Positions 17,799 through 25,797 of a stretch of DNA of 64,000 bases are shown in pieces; within the stretch, counting starts at the first letter, position 1; every line of letters begins with the position of its first letter. Source of the DNA: Mycoplana rhizolycopersici (lineage in GTDB: Bacteria > Pseudomonadota > Alphaproteobacteria > Rhizobiales > Rhizobiaceae); assembly GCF_013378445.1 (NCBI RefSeq), contig NZ_JABXYK010000008.1, positions 1 to 64,000 of the forward strand, read 5' to 3'. The notes under the pieces were generated by a model, which saw nothing but the letters and a program-made list of their open reading frames with translations, had not been told where the DNA came from and ran no database searches. A program made the position numbers and the translations under genes.

Positions 17799-17822
17799 AA
17801 AAAAAGGCCCCTTTCGGAGCCT
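17799..17822 (-). terminator. Attenuator terminator of the ilvBN operon
   Basis: Minus strand: AGGCTCC, loop GAAA, GGGGCCT, then a run of seven T. A 7-bp stem with one G-U pair and a U-tract is a canonical Rho-independent terminator. It lies between the leader peptide stop and ilvB, about 35 bp before the ilvB start, so transcription stops here unless an alternative structure forms. Confidence 0.88.
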
Positions 17823-17829
17823 GCTTACC

Positions 17830-17876
17830 GCGCATGGGTGCTTTCGCCCGGTGGTCACACCACCTTGCCCATGCGC
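17830..17876 (-). promoter_or_regulatory. Pause hairpin overlapping the end of the ilv leader peptide
   Basis: GCGCATGGG at 17830-17838 pairs with CCCATGCGC at 17868-17876 (9 bp, perfect). Inside it, GGTGGT and ACCACC form a second small helix around the leader stop codon. One arm lies within the Val-codon end of the leader peptide, so a ribosome stalled at Ile/Val codons would disrupt it, the usual logic of amino-acid attenuators. I did not resolve the exact antiterminator pairing. Confidence 0.7.
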
Positions 17877-17914
17877 CTTCCCACCACAAGAATCTTCGCG
17901 ATCTTCGAAATCAT
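17855..17914 (-). CDS. ilv leader peptide, 19 residues
   Basis: Short frame encoding MISKIAKILVVGRRMGKVV, then TGA. Eight of 19 residues are Ile, Leu or Val, the end products of the operon it precedes, and the frame ends inside a strong hairpin followed by a U-tailed terminator. This is the hallmark of a translation-coupled attenuator. The ATG lies only about 2-3 bp after the predicted transcription start, so the transcript may be leaderless, as described for the trp leader of Sinorhizobium. When branched-chain aminoacyl-tRNA is scarce, ribosome stalling should allow read-through into ilvBN. Confidence 0.85.
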   Translation of the reverse strand: MISKIAKILVVGRRMGKVV

Positions 17915-17922
17915 GAGGCGGA

Positions 17923-17951
17923 TTGATAATCGCTAAAGCGGTGATCGTCAA
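17923..17951 (-). promoter_or_regulatory. Sigma-70-type promoter of the ilv leader
   Basis: Minus strand: TTGACG (-35, 17951-17946), 17-bp spacer, TATCAA (-10, 17928-17923). The expected transcription start is at about 17915-17917, immediately before the leader ATG at 17914. Confidence 0.65.
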
Positions 17952-18078
17952 CCGCCGTCGAATGCTTCGTTTCGGCACAACCGCATGACAACCGGTAATG
18001 GTTCAAGCTGGTACGGCCTACGACCAGGATACGCATTGTTAAGCGAGCGCTGTTATTCTCGCCTCAAAAGGGCAAGGA

Positions 18079-20169
18079 GTGCCGGCGTTGCGTAACACTG
18101 ATTTTCATCGTTCGTTGGCGGCCGGCGAACAGGATCGGCGAGACGACGATACACCTGGGAACCGTCTCTTGGGACGCGTCGTCGCCTGCAGCGGCTCGCG
18201 GGCAACCATCAGTGCGGTGGCTGAGGAAGGCCAGACCTCGCTGACCGAGCTGTGGTCCGTCGGCCGCCTGATCTCCATCTCCGTCGGCGACAACCGCATC
18301 GTGGCGCTCGTCTATTCCATGGCGACCGACCAGCAGAGCTGGTCGTCGAGCGGCGACACCCTCTTTCATGTCGAAGTCGAGCTTCTCGGCGAGGTCCACA
18401 TGGGACCGGAGGGACGCGAGGAGTTTTCCGCCGGCATCTCGGCCTATCCCTATCTCGGCGCGATCGCGCACCGTATCCGCGCCTCCGACCTCGCCAAGGT
18501 CTACGACACCGGCATGAGTGACGTCTGCGTGATCGGCAAGCTGACGCAGGACGAGACGCTGGACGCCACCATTCACGTGCCCTCGATGCTGTCCAAGCAC
18601 TTCGCGATCGTGGGCACGACCGGCGTCGGCAAGTCGACCGCAGTCACGCTGCTCCTGCACAAGGCGATCCAGTCCGATCCGAAGCTGCGCGTGCTGATCC
18701 TCGACCCGCACAACGAATTCGCAGCCGCCTTCCCCGACCACGCGGTCGTCATCGAGACGGACACGCTCGACCTGCCGTTCTGGCTGTTCAAGCTGGAGGA
18801 GTTCGCCGAGGTCGTGTTCCGCGGCCGGCCGGCCGTCCCCGAGGAGATGGACGTGCTGCGCGACCTCATTCCGGAAGCCAAGAAGGCATTTCGCGGCTCC
18901 GGCGAAGCCGGGCTGATGCGCCGCAACAACGAAAAGAGCTCGATCACGGCCGACACGCCGGTTCCCTTCCGCATCGCCGACCTGCTGGCGCTAATCGATG
19001 AGCGCATCGGCCGGCTCGAGGGGCGGACAGAAAAGCCGCACCTTCGCTCGCTGAAGGTCAAGATCATGTCGGCGATCAACGACCCGCGCTATCACTTCAT
19101 GTTCTCCTCGAACACGATCACCGATACGATCCTGGACACCGTCGCGCGAATCTTCCGCATCCCCGGCAACGGCCGGCCGATCACCACGTTCCAGCTCGCC
19201 GGCATCCCCTCCGAGGTGGTCAACTCCGTCGCATCCGTCCTCTGCCGCATGGCCTTCGAAATCGGCCTGTGGAGCAATGGCGGTGTACACATGCTGGTCG
19301 TTTGCGAGGAGGCGCACCGCTACGTGCCCGCCGACGCCAGTGCCGGCTTCCTGCCGACCCGGCAGGCAATCGCCCGCATCGCCAAGGAAGGCCGCAAATA
19401 CGGCGTGTCGCTCGGCGTCATCACCCAGCGCCCGGGCGAACTCGACCCGACGATCCTGTCGCAGTGCTCCACCGTCTTCGCCATGCGGCTTGCCAACGAC
19501 CAGGACCAGGAGATCATCCGCTCCGCCATCCCGAATTCGTCCTCGTCCACGACGAGCTTCATCTCCTCGATCGGCAACGGCGAGGCGATCGCATTCGGCG
19601 AGGCGGTTGCCGTGCCGATGCGGATGAAGTTCTCTCGTGTCTCGGAGAGCCGCCTGCCGAAGGCGAACGGCGTCGTCGTCAAGGCCAGCGAGGATACGCC
19701 CGATACGGTCGATCTGCGCTCTATCGTCGGGCGCATGCGCTCGGTCTCCGGGCCGGACATCTCGTCCTTCCAGAGTTCCGTGCTCGCCGCAGAGAACGAA
19801 GTCTCGCCGATGCGCGGAAACTTCGCCGACCCCGCGCCATCGCGGCTGGACCGATTGGACGGCTATCAGGAAACGCAGCGCTTCGAGCAGCCCGTTTCGC
19901 CAAATGGCGAGCCCCCGATGAGTGAACCGGACATCCAGCCCTATCGCCCGGACATGCTGCCGGGTGTCCCGGCAGGCCCTTCGCCGCTCTCGGCGCACGA
20001 CCGTTTCGACGCGCTGCGGCGGGAGTTGAATGCCGGTTACGACGCGGGCCCTTCCCAGGCCAGCAGGCCAGCGCGGCCCGCATTCGGCGAGGCCGGCGAG
20101 AACCGTCGCGAAGGCTCAATCCGCGAACAGCTGCTGAAGAAGCCCCTCAGTAGCCTCGTTCGCAAGTAG
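18079..20169 (+). CDS. HerA-like hexameric ATPase/helicase
   Basis: 696 residues. It has an N-terminal HAS-barrel domain (~25-150), then a DUF87/HerA P-loop ATPase: Walker A GTTGVGKST near 177, Walker B-like LVVCEEAHRY near 410, and a sensor region VITQRPGELDPTILSQCSTVFAMRL, given here only as family context. The C-terminal 100 residues are Pro-rich and look disordered. HerA proteins are DNA-translocating ATPases of end resection in archaea; bacterial homologues have uncertain roles. The start is GTG at 18079; a TTG at 18088 is an alternative with AAGGAG 8 bp upstream. It diverges from the ilv operon. Confidence 0.85.
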   Translation: MPALRNTDFHRSLAAGEQDRRDDDTPGNRLLGRVVACSGSRATISAVAEEGQTSLTELWSVGRLISISVGDNRIVALVYSMATDQQSWSSSGDTLFHVEVELLGEVHMGPEGREEFSAGISAYPYLGAIAHRIRASDLAKVYDTGMSDVCVIGKLTQDETLDATIHVPSMLSKHFAIVGTTGVGKSTAVTLLLHKAIQSDPKLRVLILDPHNEFAAAFPDHAVVIETDTLDLPFWLFKLEEFAEVVFRGRPAVPEEMDVLRDLIPEAKKAFRGSGEAGLMRRNNEKSSITADTPVPFRIADLLALIDERIGRLEGRTEKPHLRSLKVKIMSAINDPRYHFMFSSNTITDTILDTVARIFRIPGNGRPITTFQLAGIPSEVVNSVASVLCRMAFEIGLWSNGGVHMLVVCEEAHRYVPADASAGFLPTRQAIARIAKEGRKYGVSLGVITQRPGELDPTILSQCSTVFAMRLANDQDQEIIRSAIPNSSSSTTSFISSIGNGEAIAFGEAVAVPMRMKFSRVSESRLPKANGVVVKASEDTPDTVDLRSIVGRMRSVSGPDISSFQSSVLAAENEVSPMRGNFADPAPSRLDRLDGYQETQRFEQPVSPNGEPPMSEPDIQPYRPDMLPGVPAGPSPLSAHDRFDALRRELNAGYDAGPSQASRPARPAFGEAGENRREGSIREQLLKKPLSSLVRK

Positions 20170-20258
20170 CACGACCCGGAACGATTTCGCACGCCATCGA
20201 GCGCCGCCTTAGAGTGGCGCCTCGCCGTGCACCACTCACATGCGGCCCCCGCTCACTA

Positions 20259-21149
20259 TTAGAAGGGCAACGGTGACGCCGCGTCCCAGCGCAGCCAGTT
20301 CTCATCCATCTGGTTGCGGAACCAGGTCATTTGCCGCTTGGCATATTGCCGCGTCGCCGCAGCACCCCGTTCGATGACTTCGGCCTCGCTTATTGCGCCG
20401 GCAAGGAGACTTGCGATCTGCGGCACGCCGATCGCCTTCATCACCGGCATCTCCGGTGGAAGGCCCAGCGCCAAAAGCGCACGAACCTCGTCCACGGCGC
20501 CGGATTGAAGCATGGCCGCAAAGCGTCGGTCGATGCGCTCGTGCAGCAGCGCGCGCTCCGGCAGCACGACGATCTTAAGCGCGCGGGTCGGTTCGATCAC
20601 CGCCGGAGCGGTGGCGGCTTGCAGGTCGCGAATGGAGCGGCCGCTGACCTCCAGAATTTCCAGCGCGCGCAGGATGCGCTGCCCGTCACTGGCACGAATG
20701 GCCTCGGCCGATTGCGGATCGCGCAGCCCAAGCTCGGCATGCAGGGCCTGTGCACCTTCCTCTGCAAGGCGCGCGCGCCATTTCCGGCGCAGGGCGTCCG
20801 GCACTGCCGGCATGTCAGAAAGGCCGCCCGTCAGCGCCTTGAAATAAAGGCCCGTCCCCCCGACGAAAACGGGAAGCTTCGACCTGCGGCGCAGGTCCGC
20901 GACGACGTCCGCCGCCTGCCGCAGCCACTCTCCGCTCGAAAAGGCCTGCCCTGCCGGCATATGGCCGTAGAGCAGATGTTCGATACCGCCCATCTCGTCC
21001 GGCTGCGGGCGCGCCGTCAGCACGTTCAGCGTGTCGTACACCTGCATGCTGTCGGCATTGACGACAACCCCGCCATGCGCCTGCGCCAACCTTACGGCCA
21101 GCGCGGACTTGCCGCTTGCCGTCGGGCCGGTTATCAGGATCGCGTCCAT
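20259..21149 (-). CDS. miaA: tRNA dimethylallyltransferase
   Basis: Adds a dimethylallyl group to A37 of tRNAs that read U-starting codons. The 296-residue product has the P-loop ITGPTASGKSALA at the N-terminus, NADSMQVYDTLNVLTARP (substrate-binding region) and the insertion domain with GGTGLYFKAL. I chose ATG 21149, which has AAGGTG 5-6 bp upstream; in-frame ATGs at 21170 and 21173 would overlap the serB start. It is divergent from serB with only 22 bp between the start codons. Confidence 0.95.
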   Translation of the reverse strand: MDAILITGPTASGKSALAVRLAQAHGGVVVNADSMQVYDTLNVLTARPQPDEMGGIEHLLYGHMPAGQAFSSGEWLRQAADVVADLRRRSKLPVFVGGTGLYFKALTGGLSDMPAVPDALRRKWRARLAEEGAQALHAELGLRDPQSAEAIRASDGQRILRALEILEVSGRSIRDLQAATAPAVIEPTRALKIVVLPERALLHERIDRRFAAMLQSGAVDEVRALLALGLPPEMPVMKAIGVPQIASLLAGAISEAEVIERGAAATRQYAKRQMTWFRNQMDENWLRWDAASPLPF

Positions 21150-21171
21150 GTCACCTTCAGGAATTCTCATC

Positions 21172-22071
21172 ATGGCTCTCGTTGCCACGCTTATCGCCAA
21201 TCCGTCAAATCCGGTGCTCGCATCCCAGATCGGCGAGCGGGCCGCGGATGCGGTCAACGCTTCCGGCCTTTACTGGCTGGCCGACGGGGTTGCCTGCGAC
21301 ATCGCACTGCGCGAGGGCACCGAAGCGGCCACTGCGCGCGACGCGATCGCAGCCATCATCGGCACAGCGCCCCTCGACCTCGTTATCCAGGAGGCTGAAA
21401 CGCGTCGCAAGAAGCTTCTGATCGCCGACATGGATTCGACCATGATCGGGCAGGAATGCATCGACGAACTCGCCGCCGAAGTCGGCCTGAAGGAGCGCGT
21501 TTCGGAGATCACCGCCCGCGCGATGAACGGCGAGATCGCCTTCGAGCCGGCTCTGCGTGAACGCGTGGCCCTGTTGAAGGGGCTGCCGATCACCGTCGTC
21601 GACGAGGTGATCGCCAAGCGCATCACCCTGACCCCCGGCGGCCCGGAACTCATCGCGACGATGAAGGCCCGCGGCCACTATACCGCGCTGGTATCCGGCG
21701 GCTTCACCGTCTTCACCGGCAAGATCGCCGCCCGCCTCGGCTTCCACGAGAACCGGGCCAACATCCTGCTGGAGAACGGCGGGCTGCTCACCGGCGAAGT
21801 TGCCGAACCCATTCTCGGCAAGCAGGCGAAGGTTGACGCGCTTCAGGACATTTCCGATCGGCTCGGCATCTCGGTCGAAGAAGCGATGGCGGTCGGCGAC
21901 GGCGCCAACGACCTCGGCATGCTGCACCTTTCGGGAGCCGGCGTCGCCCTGCACGCAAAGCCTGCCGTGGCGGCCGAGGCCAGGATGCGCATCGATCACG
22001 GCGACCTGACGGCACTCCTCTATATCCAGGGATACCGCAGGTCGGACTTCGCCATACCGGCGCAGACATGA
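21172..22071 (+). CDS. serB: Phosphoserine phosphatase
   Basis: Last step of serine synthesis: hydrolyses O-phospho-L-serine. The 299-residue product is a HAD-superfamily enzyme with an N-terminal ACT-like domain (~1-75) and then the HAD core: nucleophile motif DMDSTMIGQECIDE near 86, the Ser/Gly motif LVSGGF, and the Mg-binding GDGANDLGML near 245. AGGA is 9 bp upstream of the ATG. It is followed by a GNAT gene with an ATGA overlap, so both are co-transcribed. Confidence 0.96.
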   Translation: MALVATLIANPSNPVLASQIGERAADAVNASGLYWLADGVACDIALREGTEAATARDAIAAIIGTAPLDLVIQEAETRRKKLLIADMDSTMIGQECIDELAAEVGLKERVSEITARAMNGEIAFEPALRERVALLKGLPITVVDEVIAKRITLTPGGPELIATMKARGHYTALVSGGFTVFTGKIAARLGFHENRANILLENGGLLTGEVAEPILGKQAKVDALQDISDRLGISVEEAMAVGDGANDLGMLHLSGAGVALHAKPAVAAEARMRIDHGDLTALLYIQGYRRSDFAIPAQT

Positions 22072-22664
22072 CGACCGGCGTCATCACCCGGACGGGCCGG
22101 CTGACGGTCCGCAACTGGATCGAAGGCGACCGCGATCTCTTTCACGAGATCAACTCCGATCCCGAGGTGATGCGCTACTTTCCCTTTCGCCGGTCGCGCG
22201 CGCAGTCCGACGAATTGTTCGATCGCCTCCGCGCCATGATCGGCGATACCGGTTTCGGCTTCTTCGCCATCGCGCTTCGTGGCTGCGGCCGGCCCATCGG
22301 CTTTTGCGGCCTTGCCCGCACCGACCTCGCCCCGTTCCTGCCGGACGGCACCGTCGAGATCGGCTGGCGGCTGGCCCGGTCCCACTGGGGCCACGGTTAT
22401 GTCACCGAGGCGGCCTCGGCGCTCCTTGCGCACGGCTTCGAAAGATGCGGGCTGGAGGAGATCGTCTCCTTCGCCGTCCCCGACAATGCGCGCTCGACAT
22501 CCGTCATGACACGGATCGGCATGCGGCGCGATCCCGGGCGCGACTTCGATCATCCGCGCGTGCCCGACAGCCATCCGCACCTGATCCGCCACGCGCTCTA
22601 TGCCATTACCCGATCGGAATGGCAGACGAGGCGACCGGCAAGCATGGTCTCGCAGGCGCATTGA
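22068..22664 (+). CDS. GNAT-family N-acetyltransferase (RimJ/RimL-like)
   Basis: 198 residues with the GNAT_3 (ribosomal-protein acetyltransferase-like) fold: TGRLTVRNWIEGDRDLF at the start, IGFCGLARTD and the acetyl-CoA loop region VEIGWRLARSHWGHGYVTEAA, then NARSTSVMTRIGMR, shortened here to mark the family. It uses acetyl-CoA to acetylate a small molecule or a protein N-terminus; substrate unknown. It overlaps the serB stop by 4 bp. Confidence 0.88.
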   Translation: MTTGVITRTGRLTVRNWIEGDRDLFHEINSDPEVMRYFPFRRSRAQSDELFDRLRAMIGDTGFGFFAIALRGCGRPIGFCGLARTDLAPFLPDGTVEIGWRLARSHWGHGYVTEAASALLAHGFERCGLEEIVSFAVPDNARSTSVMTRIGMRRDPGRDFDHPRVPDSHPHLIRHALYAITRSEWQTRRPASMVSQAH

Positions 22665-22689
22665 GCGAAGTCCGACGTTGAATCAAAAT

Positions 22690-22722
22690 GCGAGGGCAGT
22701 GAATCACCTTCACCGCCCTCGC
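22690..22722. terminator. Hairpin between convergent GNAT and degP genes
   Basis: GCGAGGGC-A-GTGA (22690-22702) pairs with TCAC-C-GCCCTCGC (22710-22722), interrupted by one A-C mismatch. On the minus strand it is followed by ATTTTGATT, a moderate U-tract, so it probably ends degP and may act in both directions. Confidence 0.65.
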
Positions 22723-22749
22723 CTGCAATCCGTTGATTTGAAAGACTAT

Positions 22750-24354
22750 CTATTCGATCCGAACGGTAACGAAGCGCAACGCGCCCGTCTTGTCGGCGAT
22801 CATCAGAAGCGCGTTCCGGCGGTCCTGGGATTTCAGCTCCGCGATACGCTTGGACACGTCCTCCGGGCTCGACACGGCTTCCTGACCGATCTCCACGATC
22901 ACGTCGCCTGCCTGGATCCGTCGCTCGGCCGCTGCCGACGTCTCGTCCACGGCGGTGACGACGACACCCTTGACGGTATCGACGATCGAATAGGTCTTGC
23001 GAGCCGCCTCATCCAGCGCGCCAAGCGTCATGCCGAGGATCACCGGCGCAGGCTTCCCGGGTTCGGCTTGAGACTTGTCGCTGCCCTTGTCCTCGTCCGA
23101 CTGGGCCTCGTTCTCCGCAAGCTTTTCTCCGTCCTCGAGGCGGCCGAGCGTCACCTTGACGTTGACCTCCTTGCCGTCGCGGATGACTACGACATCCACG
23201 GCCTTTCCGACGGGGCTTTCGGCCACGACGCGCGGCAGGTCGCGCATCTCGTCGACCTCCTTGCCGTCGAAGCGGACGATCACGTCACCGGTCTTGATCA
23301 CGCCGTTGTCAACCGGTCCGTCCTTGATGACGCCGGCGACCAGCGCGCCCTTCGCGGTCGCCATTCCGAGGCTCTCGGCGATGTCGTCCGTAACCGGCTG
23401 GATGCGTACGCCGAGCCAGCCGCGCCGCGTCTCCCCGAATTCCCTAAGCTGCATGATGACGTTCTCGGCGAGTTCCGTCGGCACGGAAAAGCCGATGCCG
23501 ATCGAACCGCCGGACGGCGAGATGATGGCCGTGTTGATGCCTATAACCTCACCCTTCATATTGAACAGCGGGCCGCCGGAATTGCCGCGGTTGATGGCCG
23601 CGTCCGTCTGGATGAAGTTGTCGTAGGGCCCGGCATTGATGTTGCGCCCCCGCGCGGAGATGATGCCGACCGACACCGAGCCGCCAAGCCCGAACGGATT
23701 ACCGATCGCCATTACCCAGTCGCCGATGCGCATCTGGCGGGAATCGCCGAACGGCACGGCGACGAGCGGGCTCTTGGGCTCGACCTTCAGCAGCGCCAGA
23801 TCCGTCTTGCTGTCCACGCCGACGAGCTTCGCCTTGAGCTTGGAACCGTCGGCGAAGTTCGCCTCGATGTCGTCGGCGCCCTCAATCACGTGGTTGTTGG
23901 TGACGATGAAGCCGGTCGGATCGATGACGAAACCGGAGCCGAGCGAATTGACGGTGCGCGGGCTTCCGCCCTCGCCTTCCTCGCCCTTGAAGAACTCGTC
24001 GAAGAAGTCCTGGAAGGGCGAGCCTTCCGGCACCTGCGGCGCCGGCGCATCGTCGTCGGACTTCACGTTCTGGGAGGTCGAGATATTTACCACGGCACCG
24101 AGAAGGCGTTCGGCCAGGTCGGCCACGGACTGCGGCCCCTGCGGAACCTGGAGCGGCGACTGCAGCGGCGTTTGCGGCTGCTGCGCCAGCTTTTGCGGCT
24201 GGACTTGAGCCTGCACCTGGGCCTGATCTGGAGGCTGGATCTGAGCTTGCGCACGAGCGGTTGCGGGCAGCATCCCTGTGCTTGCGAGCAGTGCCGAAAG
24301 AGCCGTCGCCAGCACCCGCGTGCCCATCTGTCGTGACCTGCTGCTCGATGCCAT
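22750..24354 (-). CDS. degP: Periplasmic Do-like serine protease (DegP/HtrA family)
   Basis: 534 residues. A signal peptide is followed by an unusual Gln/Pro-rich low-complexity segment (~38-75), the trypsin-like protease domain and two PDZ domains. The catalytic triad is visible: His in TNNHVIEGADD, Asp in KTDLALLK, Ser in GNSGGPLF. It degrades or refolds misfolded envelope proteins. The ATG at 24354 has AAGGA 8 bp upstream; a GTG at 24360 is also in frame. It stands last in the hflK-hflC-DUF2065-degP block, a conserved envelope and membrane quality-control cluster in rhizobia, though a gap of ~310 bp separates it from DUF2065. Confidence 0.94.
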   Translation of the reverse strand: MASSSRSRQMGTRVLATALSALLASTGMLPATARAQAQIQPPDQAQVQAQVQPQKLAQQPQTPLQSPLQVPQGPQSVADLAERLLGAVVNISTSQNVKSDDDAPAPQVPEGSPFQDFFDEFFKGEEGEGGSPRTVNSLGSGFVIDPTGFIVTNNHVIEGADDIEANFADGSKLKAKLVGVDSKTDLALLKVEPKSPLVAVPFGDSRQMRIGDWVMAIGNPFGLGGSVSVGIISARGRNINAGPYDNFIQTDAAINRGNSGGPLFNMKGEVIGINTAIISPSGGSIGIGFSVPTELAENVIMQLREFGETRRGWLGVRIQPVTDDIAESLGMATAKGALVAGVIKDGPVDNGVIKTGDVIVRFDGKEVDEMRDLPRVVAESPVGKAVDVVVIRDGKEVNVKVTLGRLEDGEKLAENEAQSDEDKGSDKSQAEPGKPAPVILGMTLGALDEAARKTYSIVDTVKGVVVTAVDETSAAAERRIQAGDVIVEIGQEAVSSPEDVSKRIAELKSQDRRNALLMIADKTGALRFVTVRIE

Positions 24355-24665
24355 CTGCACTGTCCTTTCGCTTTGTCCTGGTCGTCATCTTCGCCACGGA
24401 TGAGGCGGAAATGCGGATAGCCGGAATGCTGGCCGCGTCGCGCAGGCCTTCGCCTGTGACATCTCGGTGATTCGCCGGCAGGAGGCCAGCAGCAGATGAC
24501 ACCTTATATCGTTCGTTCCACGGCCGTTCATCAAATCATCGACAGCGCAAGCGTGAAACCCGGACGGCGGCCTGGAACTCGCGAGCGCTTCAGCAGCGCA
24601 TGAAGGGTGCTCGCTTCACCCGATTGGCCCCTGCGCATCGTGAGCGAGATCCGTACGATGCTTCT
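24355..24665. other. 311-bp gap between degP and DUF2065
   Basis: No gene is supported here. The stretch upstream of degP must hold its promoter; I saw no convincing EcfG site (a GTTCC near 24515 lacks the partner AACG 16 bp away) and no clear sigma-32 site. Confidence 0.4.
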
Positions 24666-24851
24666 TCACCCGCGAACCAACCAGACCAACCCGACGCCGC
24701 TGGCAATGGCGAGGAGGCCGGCGATCCTCAGATGCGCCTCGGGAACGGCGGGAAGAACCGCCGCCAGGCGCTTCAAAAACGAAGGGGCCAGCGCGTACGC
24801 CAGCCCCTCGATAACCAGAAAGAACGCGAATCCCGTCAGGAGATCCGCCAT
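24666..24851 (-). CDS. DUF2065 small membrane protein
   Basis: 61 residues with two hydrophobic segments (~5-22 and ~42-58) separated by a short hydrophilic stretch, matching the DUF2065 family usually found right after hflC. It lies 10 bp downstream of hflC in the same orientation and is presumably co-transcribed. Function unknown; the conserved position suggests an accessory to the HflKC/FtsH complex. Confidence 0.85.
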   Translation of the reverse strand: MADLLTGFAFFLVIEGLAYALAPSFLKRLAAVLPAVPEAHLRIAGLLAIASGVGLVWLVRG

Positions 24852-24861
24852 AGCACCGGCC

Positions 24862-25797
24862 TCAGTTTGCCGGTGCGGGCGCTGTCGGTGCGGCCGGAGC
24901 CGCGGCACCGGGCTGCGACGGGCCGTTGAGGTTGCCGAAATAGCGGAAGAATTCCGAATCCGGCGACAGTACCAGCGTCGTGTCGCTGACACCGAGACTC
25001 TGACGATAGGCCTCCATCGAACGATAGAAGGCGAAGAACGCCGGATCGCGTTCAAACGCCTCGCCGAAGACACGGTTGCGTTCGGCATCGCCCTGACCGC
25101 GGATGATCTCCGACTCGCGCTGTGCTTCCGCCACGATCTCGACGACCTGGCGGTCGGCGACGGCCCGGCGGGTCTGGCCGCGCTCGTTACCGCGGGCGCG
25201 GATGAGCTCGGCTTCGGCAAGACGCTCGGCCTTCATGCGCTCGAAGGTCTGCTGCGAGACTTCCTGCGTCAGGTCGGTGCGGCGGATGCGCACGTCGGTG
25301 ATCGTCAGCCCGAGGTTCTGGGCGTCCTGAGCCAGCTCGTTGCGGACCTCGCGCATCATCGACGCACGCTCGTCCGAAAGGGCCGCCTCGAAACCGCGCA
25401 GACCGTAGACGCGGCGAAGTGCTGCATCGAGTCGGGTGCGCAGCCGTGCCTCGGCCGCATCGCGGTCGGCCGAAACGGCCTCCCGGAAGCGGCGGGCGTC
25501 GCTGATGTGGTAGACGACGAAGGCATCGACCTCATAGAACTTGCCGCCCGAAACCTGCACGCGGATGTTGTCCAGGTCGAAGCGAAGCGCCTGATCGGAC
25601 ACGAACTGCACCCGGTCCGCATCCATGAAGGCGAACGGCAGCTTGAAGTACAGGCCCGGCTCCGTCTTGACCGACTGGATCTCACCGAAGCGGACGACGA
25701 CCGCCTGCTGGCGGGCATTCACGACGAAGATCGACGAATAGGCGAGGAAAAGCACGACGGCGAGGCCGATGAGGATGGCAGGCAAACGGTTACCCAT
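24862..25797 (-). CDS. hflC: HflC, SPFH-domain membrane protease modulator
   Basis: 311 residues: an N-terminal membrane anchor (~6-24), then an SPFH/band-7 domain (AVVVRFGEIQSVKTEPGL start) and a long Ala/Glu/Arg-rich coiled-coil stretch (AEAELIRARGNERGQ). It ends in a Pro/Ala-rich tail that looks disordered. With HflK it forms the large cage that surrounds and regulates the FtsH protease. Its ATG overlaps the hflK stop by 1 bp (TAATG), so translation is coupled. Confidence 0.95.
   Translation of the reverse strand: MGNRLPAILIGLAVVLFLAYSSIFVVNARQQAVVVRFGEIQSVKTEPGLYFKLPFAFMDADRVQFVSDQALRFDLDNIRVQVSGGKFYEVDAFVVYHISDARRFREAVSADRDAAEARLRTRLDAALRRVYGLRGFEAALSDERASMMREVRNELAQDAQNLGLTITDVRIRRTDLTQEVSQQTFERMKAERLAEAELIRARGNERGQTRRAVADRQVVEIVAEAQRESEIIRGQGDAERNRVFGEAFERDPAFFAFYRSMEAYRQSLGVSDTTLVLSPDSEFFRYFGNLNGPSQPGAAAPAAPTAPAPAN

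Noticed and set aside
22600-24336. 578-codon plus-strand frame opposite degP
   Set aside because: Shadow of the protease gene on the other strand; no family features.
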